Of a stretch of 16,043 nt of DNA, positions 9,405-16,043 are shown piece after piece (the stretch's first letter is position 1; each line of letters begins with the position of its first letter). The notes beneath the pieces are model-generated. The model saw nothing but the letters and a program-made list of their open reading frames with translations, had not been told where the DNA came from and did not search any database. The position numbers were made by a program, and so were the translations under genes. The stretch comes from Pseudogymnoascus destructans (taxonomy: Eukaryota > Ascomycota > Leotiomycetes > Thelebolales > Thelebolaceae), in contig NW_020167588.1 in the NCBI RefSeq assembly GCF_001641265.1, positions 1 to 16,043 of the forward strand, written 5' to 3'.

Positions 9405-9545
9405 TATTATCATAAAATTGGAGCCCTGTGGAGAAACAAGAAGCCTACTAGGTGGACGATTCGAATGGAGCCGTCCCTTCCAGTAGCGATTGTTATCTGC
9501 TGCCAGCGTCGTCGTAAGTATTCGGGTTTTCGAGAGACATATTTA

Positions 9546-9565
9546 GGAGAAATATTTATTTCTCC
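9546..9565. repeat. 9-bp stem near-perfect palindrome
   Basis: GGAGAAATA and TATTTCTCC are exact reverse complements separated by TT. It lies about 140 bases upstream of the NLR start codon, in its promoter or 5' leader. Confidence 0.6.
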
Positions 9566-9996
9566 AGGAAATTTTTACAGGCATCTGCAAGCTCTGAGTA
9601 AGTACAATCATCGTTGTTGCCTTGAGCCTTGTGTGTCCTCGATTGAAGTCATTCGGCGCTTCGTAGGCGCCGACCTATACCCAGCCTCATGCACCATGCA
9701 GCGTGCGCCCCAACCGACACGCATATTGTGAAACTCGACAGGGGCGACATTGGTCTAGAAGGGTTGGAAAGCAAATATAGACGTTGCAATGTTTGTTCTT
9801 AGTGTTGCCCGAGTAGTTTTTTCGACGAGTTCCTCGAGTACTCATAATTTTAGTCGGATATCTACTACGAAGAGCTCGTCCAGAAGCGATTCGAGTAAGC
9901 TACCTAGTTATTGCCAAGCGCTTAGCAAAAAGTAGATCTAGCAAACGTAAATAGTAGACTAACGAAACCTTTTAATAACTTACCTGTTTCGTGATT

Positions 9997-10013
9997 CTCA
10001 TCATCGTGATGAG
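9997..10013. repeat. 7-bp stem palindrome
   Basis: CTCATCA and TGATGAG pair around TCG. It lies about 590 bases upstream of the NLR and 300 bases beyond the VPS52 stop; role unknown. Confidence 0.45.
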
Positions 10014-10312
10014 TTACTGGCTCTTGTTGCCGCCGAGGCATTGCCACAGATAAACGGGGCCGATGACCCCCTCCACATTGTGGTCAGGCATCAAGTACCC
10101 CAGTCTAGTACTCGTCGGGCGCTGCTATTCAGGATTGAATTGTCTAGACTCAACGTATCTGCGCATTATTGTTGTGTACGAATCACCGTAAGCTGGTGAA
10201 TTCCAAAAAAACAAAAAGAGCCGTAGAAGGCCGACTAACAATAATTTAATTGTCTCACTTCAACTATATTTGAACGTGAAATATCACAGTTATGGGAAAA
10301 TAAAATATATTC

Positions 10313-12424
10313 TCATTTGGTATCTTGCGATGCAGTAGTCATCATTGCCTGGATCTGAGATATTTGCTCAGTAGCCAGCTTACCCTGTGCATCTCCAATA
10401 ATTGTCAAAATCAGAGAGAAGCTATTTTCTAAAAACCTCTCGCGTTTTCTTTCCCCTTCAATAGTTTTCGCCACTCGGGCTAAAAATGCTTCCAGAGCAC
10501 TTCGAAGCCTTGCCAAGCTTGTGCTTACAGGTTCGTCATCTCCAGTTTCCTTGCTCAGCTCCAATATTCCTTGGATGAGTTGCCCGAAACGTTGTGCCAT
10601 GGAAGAAGGCGCAGCAGACTGCTTGGCCAGCTCGGCTTTCGACGTTGGCGGTGCCGTGGGCAAGTTAGCCGTTAGTTTCCGAACCGACTCGCAGTGCAAG
10701 TCCATGATGACCTGGAAGCGTGGCCATAGAAGCATATTCGTTCCATTGATGTAGCTGTCTCCAACAGGTATCTTATGCCTCTGTAATTTGAAGTTGAATT
10801 TTTGATTCAGTCTCACACACAGTAACAGGCCGAACGAGTCAAAAGTCTCAGAAACAAGGCTCTTCGTCAAAGTGTGACCAAGTTCAAATGTGGGCGAGAA
10901 GATATAGTTGAAGTAGCGCGCTATGGTATGGAATGAAAGAGAGGGCGAGAAAAAAGTGGTGAGAAACGAGTACTCGGCGCAAACGTTGTCAATGAGAGCC
11001 AGGTTGAAGTTGCGAAATGGGAACTCGAGGTAATGAGTCGCCGTGTCTTCTGCTAAATGGCTAGGTAAAGCCGATTGGTTTGATGTCGTGAGGATGTCGT
11101 TGCGTCGTCCCAGGCTGAAGGCATCATGCGGCGGCCCAGTTGCCTTTGACGTGGTAAGCAGCGTGCTCTTGCGTGGACTGTCATCATTCCCAAGAACATC
11201 ATGCTTGTCTATTGCATGTATTTTAACTTTTGAGAGCGCCCTCTCATATCGAGTAAAATGATTTAAATAGTACCATCTCATGGTGTTCATGTAAGCCTGT
11301 CCAATCTCTTCGGCTAAGGTCTGATGATGATTCCATAGAAATGAAAACAGATCTTTGTATCGAATGAAGTGACGTTGCTGAACGACCTGAGCGTTTATAT
11401 TCGGTGATCGTAGAGCCTTAATCTGGGCGACTAGGAAGTCCCGGATCCTTTCGATGGCCTATGTCCCGGGATCAACATAGAGCTCACATAAAATGACGAT
11501 TTGATTTACTCACAATATTAACAAGCTGGTCACGCAAGGGCTTTAAATCAGTAATGCTCTTTATATTGTGTGCCTCAATTGCCTTGGCGTTTAATGCCTT
11601 TGACCACTTTCCAACCACATTCAGGGCAACAATCCACGACTCATCAATGTCGCCTTCTGATATCGTTTTCACAATGGTTTGCGAAACAGTGATATCTTCA
11701 ACAACTGGTGTTAATCCAAGTTCTACAACCTTCCGGTTTTCAATCCTGGAGCTTAGTGTCGTTGATCTTGCTCGCAATGTTTCAATCTCCGCAGAAACGT
11801 CACCCAGATCATTTTGAAAGCTTGTCAAGTTTAGTTCAACCGAATTAAGAATGTCGTTGCAAGCGCGGATAGATTGATGGAGGTCTTCGAATCTAGCTTT
11901 ATCGATCTCATCTGTGTTTACTTGGTCAGCATGGAAATCCATATGTCAATTGCAAAACACTAACATCTTGCAGCCGCCGGTGCCTCTGACACTTGGACCG
12001 TGTTCACGTCGTCTTCTTGAACGAATTCATGCAGTGCCAACCCAGTGAAGTCAACATTGCCCAGTAATTCATCATTGTCCCATATTTCATCCTTATCAGC
12101 GACCGGCAAGTTTCCCAGGTCAATGTTCAGAAGCTTGTCAAGGACCTGTATTGGATCTGAGTAAGTGAGAGTTATGTTTCTCAAATTCGAACTGGAGCTG
12201 TCCGTGGGTTTCCGAGAATTCCCTAGCAATGACGTTGTAGAATCATTGGAAACGGCAGACAAAGACGAAGACCGTGGAGAAAAATTTGGACGTTGAGGCC
12301 CAGTTTGGGGCAGAAGGCGGCTCGTTTTTCTTGGGACGGGAGAGTACGATCGCGATTGGGGAGTAGAGGACGCGTTGGGACGAAGTGCTGGAGTGGAAGT
12401 CCCAGACAGCCTGTCGAGCCACAT
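10313..12424 (-). CDS. VPS52: Vps52, GARP/EARP tethering complex subunit
   Basis: Vps52 is the core subunit of the GARP complex, which with Vps51, Vps53 and Vps54 tethers endosome-derived vesicles at the trans-Golgi. Three exons: 12424-11965, 11911-11514, 11458-10313; total 2004 bases, 667 residues, close to the usual fungal length. The N-terminus (1-90) is Ser/Pro-rich and disordered. Conserved blocks follow: KARFEDLHQSIRACNDIL, a coiled-coil region with ENRKVVELGLTPVVEDI, AIERIRDFLVAQIKALRSPN at the start of exon 3, and MNTMRWYYLNHFTRYERAL, the most recognisable Vps52 block, then KIHAIDKHDVLG. Intron 2 (11459-11513, GTGAGT...TAG) joins LVNI to AIERI exactly. Intron 1 (11912-11964, GTTAGT...CAG) has a GCTGAC branch site 14 bases from its acceptor; an AAG acceptor 9 bases upstream is also in frame. 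No frame breaks are seen. It is transcribed divergently from eIF5A. Confidence 0.95.
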
Positions 12425-12809
12425 CTCAGTGACTCTTCGGAGGCATCAACAAAGACCTCTTCGTTCTTTCAATCACTGAATGACTAAATGTTGAAGAGCC
12501 AAAATGTAGTCTACACGTACGTGTCTCGCCGATAACTCCTGTCGGCGTTCCTCATGGCGTGTTCCAATGGCCGCATGGTCACACCCAGCCGAAACGGTTC
12601 CATCTTATTGTTCATCAGCTTACCTAAAGAAATTGGCGAACTAGTGCGGGTCTAAACTCGTTAGATCCCACAACTCACCACCAAGTCGGTTTTCTATTTC
12701 TACTCCCACTACGCCTCGCCCCTCTATTCGTCTCAAATTCTCTCCTGGAGCATATTCCAGACTCGCGACAATCTAACAACTCCCATTTTCACTTTGCATT
12801 GCAGCCAAA
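12425..12809. promoter_or_regulatory. Divergent promoter region of VPS52 and eIF5A
   Basis: These 385 bases separate two divergent start codons and must hold both core promoters. There is no clear TATA box. A long pyrimidine-rich tract (about 12690-12755) lies on the eIF5A side, as is common for highly expressed fungal genes. CTAAC (12773-12777) followed by TTGCAG (12799-12804) six bases before the eIF5A ATG looks like the 3' end of a 5'-UTR intron; GTACGT at 12517 or GTTAGA near 12660 could be the donor. The intron is inferred. Confidence 0.6.
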
Positions 12810-13523
12810 ATGGCGGACGCCGACTCTGTAAGCAGTTTTCCAAGAAACCCCCGCACTTCCCCCGCCATCAGTCTAGTGCTTTCAATCTATATGACAATCG
12901 GTGGAACTTGCGCCCATCATCAATACTAACTTTTTTACAGCAAGATTACACCATCGACTCTGCCGATGCGGGTGCGTCTTTGACCTACCCCATGCAGTGT
13001 TCTGCCTTGAGGAAGGGTGGACATGTTCTCATCAAGAACCGTCCTTGCAAGATCATCGACATGTCGACCTCCAAGACCGGAAAGCATGGACACGCCAAGG
13101 TTCATCTCATCGCTGAAGACATCTTCACCAAGAAGAAGTTGGAGGATCTTTCCCCATCCACCCACAACATGGATGTCCCCAACGTTACGCGCAAGGAATA
13201 CGCCTTCGTAAGACACAACCAACCGCAAAATGCAGGTCCAAACGCTAATACTATATAGCTCACTCTCGATGATGGTTTCCTTAACCTGTACGATGAGGCT
13301 ACCGGAAACACCAGAGATGATATCAAGATGCCAGAGCCCATTGCTGGCGATGATAAGAGACAAGAAGTCATCAAAAGATCATCGAGCAGCAAGGATGATG
13401 AGAAGTCAGGTGGTAAGTTTTAAACCAGGACGACAAGAGAACGCATCGCTAACATAGTATCTAGTCGTTATTATCATTTCCGCCATGGGCGAGAATGCTT
13501 GTATCGATGCGAAGGAGGTTTAA
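12810..13523 (+). CDS. TIF51A: Translation initiation/elongation factor eIF5A
   Basis: eIF5A binds the ribosomal E site and helps peptide-bond formation at difficult sequences and termination; it needs hypusine, made on one lysine by deoxyhypusine synthase and hydroxylase. Four exons: 12810-12827, 12941-13207, 13259-13412, 13465-13523; 498 bases, 165 residues. The first exon encodes only MADADS, with context CCAAAATGG. The N-terminal domain is highly conserved: PMQCSALRKGGHVLIKNRPC, then STSKTGKHGHAK with the hypusine lysine at K54, then LEDLSPSTHNMDVPNV. The C-terminal OB-fold begins at YAFLTLDDGFLNL and ends in VVIIISAMGENACIDAKEV. Introns of 113, 51 and 52 bases have TACTAAC, GCTAAT and GCTAAC branch sites. 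The segment before exon 4 (GDDKRQEVIKRSSSSKDDEK) is more Ser/Lys-rich than in typical eIF5A. The identity is certain; the short-exon boundaries are strongly supported by phase. Confidence 0.97.
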
Positions 13524-14135
13524 GTCAAGACATGTATCTCTGGGCCTGTACGGAATAGCCTTCTTCCATACCATGGCTCGTTACCCCTCATCGGCTTGGC
13601 ATAACTAGCCTGTCAGGCACCTGCCTGGCTAGATTTTTGTGATCGTCATGTTGTAAAGGCAACTTGGTGGTTGTTCGCATCGCTTTGCCTTCCTATTCTA
13701 CTGGTACATTTATCGGGTTCTACAGTCAGTGAAGTCTGTCGCTAGCGAGTCGCAACACGTCGCGACTACGACTACCAAGCTTGCAACAGTGACTGTAACG
13801 AACGCGATGATAGTTATCGTTGTAGATAGCCAAAAATAAAATAACAGTCCCTCTACTAAAATTGACTGACCAACTGCCATAATTATTTGAGTATGTGTCG
13901 TTGAATTGGAGTCAAAAGAGTAGGAATTGTGTGGCAGCAATGTAGATATTACGAGCCTTAAGTAGCCAAACACACTGCTCGTATATAATGCAATAATTTG
14001 CCAGATCTTTGCCTAGTTACAAAAAGTTCATTCGTGGAAGGAAGTTGCGACCGTTCATGTGATTTCGGCACGTGGGAACTGGAGCTAAAAGTCACGATAG
14101 TATTGAAATGTTTCCTACGTAGTGGGGCATCAATC
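13524..14135. other. Intergenic region between eIF5A and RRN7; no gene seen
   Basis: It holds the eIF5A 3' flank and the RRN7 promoter. The short open frames here lack any recognisable domain. A cluster of inverted repeats lies at 13721-13797. No TATA box or tRNA is recognised. Confidence 0.6.
13721..13797. repeat. Nested inverted-repeat cluster
   Basis: TACAGTCA (13721-13728) and TGACTGTA (13790-13797) are exact reverse complements 61 bases apart. Between them lie the self-complementary TCGCTAGCGA (13739-13748) and GTCGCGAC (13759-13766). Together they could fold as a multi-stem structure. Function unknown; it could be a small transposon scar or chance. Confidence 0.45.
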
Positions 14136-15961
14136 ATGGATTCGAGCATCGACTTCCACAAGTTCTCAAAGGGCGAAACTTGCACTACAACTGGGTGTCG
14201 GTCACGGTATTACTATATCCAGGATGGTAAACGCGTTTGCAAGTCACATGGGCACGTCCAGGAAGGTTTTACACAGGTTGCAGCAGATGAAGATGACTTC
14301 AACACAGAGGGCAGAAAAACAAGAAAAAGGCGAAAGGAGGCAGCAGCAACTGGCATAGTTTATGATGGAATCGAAGCCATTAAGCTTTATGCACAATGTT
14401 GGCAAGTGGTGTTGAGGAGGCAGGCTATGTGGCTCATAACCGCGAGAGGAATGCCACCTGAACTTGAGACCGTTATTCGAGATTTATGGGCAGTGAGGAT
14501 AAGGAATATTAGGGGCATAGGAGAAGACGAAAGGAATGCAAGAGACGGGTCTGGGTTTAGTTCAACAAGCGAGGGGAGACAGAAGGGGAAGATGATAGTG
14601 TTGGGATGGAAATGGGCAGGAGGCATCGGAAAATTGCAAGAGAAAGGGGTTTGCCGAAGCTTATTGAGAGCTTGGCTCTATGTTATATGGCAATATTACT
14701 TTTGAGACTACCAGTCTCAGTGGGAGATCTCCAGAAATGGGCTGAACAGCATGAAATCCCTTACTTTCGAGTGGTGCGTTATCTAATATTCTTTGGACGG
14801 CCGTTGCACGTGCACAAAAGTGCTAATTGATTCCAGATTCGAGATATCCCGGCTGATATGAAGTCTCATCTACCACCCAAATACTACTCTGCTCTGGAGA
14901 CTAGATCATCTCTGAGGAGAGGCCGCTTGCACCAATGTATCGGGGAGCTAATGATTAACTTCACAACCAATTTCAACATCTTATTCCCGCCATTAAACAC
15001 ATCTCTGATAAATATTCCGGTTTGTGAAGGACCTTTGTCTGCCTTGTAAGTTGCTCCAGTCATCCAGCATGACTAACACACCTTGCTTACCAAAAGGAAG
15101 TGGAAATTTACGGGTCTTGTTGCCACCTAGCTGAAGCTCTGGGAGTAAGGTTTCAATACCCAAACACATTATCACGGCACAAACTGAGCGAATACCCTGA
15201 ATTGCAAGTTGCGGCTTTGGTCGTGATATCAACCAAACTCCTGCAACCATTCGACAATATGATACGAACTCCAGAGAGTCTCAAAGACCCGAGCGCACTG
15301 AGGGTTGACTGGATGACTGGAGTGGCATGGCGATGGACGGCGGTGATGCCACTCCAGGCCAGGAAGCTAAAGTCACAGAGGCCGATGTGTTCAACATGAG
15401 TGGCGATATGTTGGACCGCTATTTGAACTGGTACCATCAAACCTGGTCAGGTGAACGGGATAGTAAAGGTAAGATTTCCAGACGCAGCTCACCGACCCCA
15501 TATGGATCCGGGAGAGAGCTTCGCTGATTTTGTAGTGTCCCAGCAAATTCTCGACCTATTTCCAATTGAGGATTCGCCAAACCTACGCGGAATGGACCAA
15601 ATATAGCAACGCCCGTGTCTGAGCGTCTGCGCCGTGTCCAAAGCAGGTTAAAGGTCCAAAAGCCTATATCTGCAAATGACGAGCAGTACGTTGCTACGAT
15701 CAACAGGCCCGGCGCTTTCTATAAACGGTGGCAGAGGGACGGCGACCTTTCTGCAAACGAAAGGGCGTTTGTGGCAAAGACTGGTAGGCATCTATTGTCA
15801 CTCCTTGGGGGTATTTTCTTCACATATCACATGCTAACAAATATTGAGTAGCTGAGAACGCTGGCACGACTGTGAATATTCTGATCAGAACTGTGTACTC
15901 GCTAGAACAAAGATTGCATGATATAGCGTCTAGAGAGGGAAGACCAGAAGTAGAGCATTGA
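14136..15961 (+). CDS. RRN7: Rrn7/TAF1B, RNA polymerase I core factor subunit (frame-disrupted as given)
   Basis: Rrn7 is the TFIIB-like subunit of the Pol I core factor that recruits polymerase I to the rDNA promoter in the nucleolus. It starts at 14136 with an N-terminal zinc ribbon (C16, C21, C35, H38) followed by the diagnostic DEDDFNTEGRKTRKR. Cyclin-fold blocks follow: MPPELETVIRDLWAVR, PKLIESLALCYMAILLLRLP, KLLQPFDNMI-like, DPSALRVDW, DVFNMSGDMLDRYLNWYHQTW, then QILDLFP, RPGAFYKR and an EQRLHD C-terminus. Exons: 14136-14773, 14837-15045, 15097-15468, 15536-15783, 15852-15961. The reading frame breaks by -1 near 14573-14576, 15310-15312 and 15588-15590, each beside a G run, and apparently also at the 15096/15097 junction. 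Four added bases give exactly 527 codons. A GTTTGT donor at 15020 would avoid the fourth break but drops about nine residues. I infer sequence error or recent decay of an essential gene. Confidence 0.88.
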
Positions 15962-16043
15962 GGAATGGCCCTGAAATTAGATATAGTATGGCTGACCGTT
16001 TACCGGATTAAGGCGTCGGATATTTGGAGTTGGAATTTGTGGC
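15962..16043. other. 3' flank of RRN7
   Basis: Short non-coding tail after the RRN7 stop; nothing recognised. Confidence 0.5.

Larger units (their letters stand above)
9405..10312. other. Intergenic region between NLR and VPS52; no gene seen
   Basis: It spans the NLR 5' flank/promoter and the VPS52 3' flank. The only long open frame (9465-9731, plus) has no recognisable domain, no introns and an atypical composition, so I do not call it. Short palindromes are present (9546-9565, 9997-10013, and TCGGCGC/GCGCCGA around 9653-9673), together with several CGAGTA/TACTCG words at 9810-9900. No tRNA or transposon feature is recognised. Confidence 0.55.

Noticed and set aside
9465..9731. 88-residue plus-strand open frame in the NLR-VPS52 gap
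   Set aside because: No known domain, irregular composition and no supporting splice or start context.
13998..14135. N-terminal extension of RRN7 upstream of 14136
   Set aside because: It would start at a non-ATG codon and lacks conservation; the zinc ribbon begins about 15 residues after the ATG at 14136, as expected.
14549..14650. An intron to explain the first RRN7 frame change
   Set aside because: No GT-AG pair of reasonable length joins the two frames without removing conserved FSSTSEG or PKLIES residues; a one-base loss at GGGG explains it better.
1..16043. CRISPR array, tRNA, rRNA or secondary-metabolite cluster
   Set aside because: No regularly spaced repeats, no cloverleaf-like sequence, no rRNA stretch and no biosynthetic enzyme were seen.

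Overview
The window looks like nuclear DNA of a filamentous ascomycete (Pezizomycotina). Its genes carry short GT-AG introns of about 45-126 bases, mostly with CTRAY-type branch sites. The gene content (a fungal STAND/NACHT protein with a Helo-like N-terminus, a Fot1/pogo transposon, a Ty3/gypsy element, VPS52, eIF5A, RRN7) fits that group. I cannot fix the class; a Leotiomycete is a guess.

Layout. Bases 1-4283 are transposon debris. A degenerate minus-strand Ty3/gypsy element (start of reverse transcriptase, protease, zinc knuckle, gag, then a probable 5' LTR region) occupies about 1-2934. It abuts a plus-strand Fot1/pogo transposase remnant at about 2941-4232, which ends in a 17-bp tandem repeat that is probably part of its terminal repeat. 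Bases 4616-9404 hold a minus-strand four-exon NLR-like gene: Helo-like N-terminal domain, NACHT NTPase, winged-helix-like segment, an ankyrin-like pair and a long array of diverged helical repeats. Its last roughly 60 codons are thrown out of frame by one base. After a 900-bp intergenic stretch come three housekeeping genes: VPS52 (minus, three exons, 10313-12424), divergently transcribed eIF5A (plus, four exons, 12810-13523), and RRN7 (plus, five exons, 14136-15961).

How they relate. The three housekeeping genes act in different processes: GARP tethering of endosome-to-Golgi vesicles, hypusine-dependent translation, and RNA polymerase I initiation. VPS52 and eIF5A share a 385-bp divergent promoter. 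The NLR gene sits between this conserved block and the transposon block, a typical place for a variable innate-immunity or heterokaryon-incompatibility type gene.

The most striking signal is one of sequence quality or decay. At least seven places in three unrelated loci (gypsy, NLR, RRN7) show a -1 frame break beside a short G or C run. Adding exactly four bases to RRN7 restores a continuous 526-residue reading frame across five exons. VPS52 and eIF5A are intact. I found no clearly new biological system; the NLR gene and the repeated G-run losses are the things to follow up.
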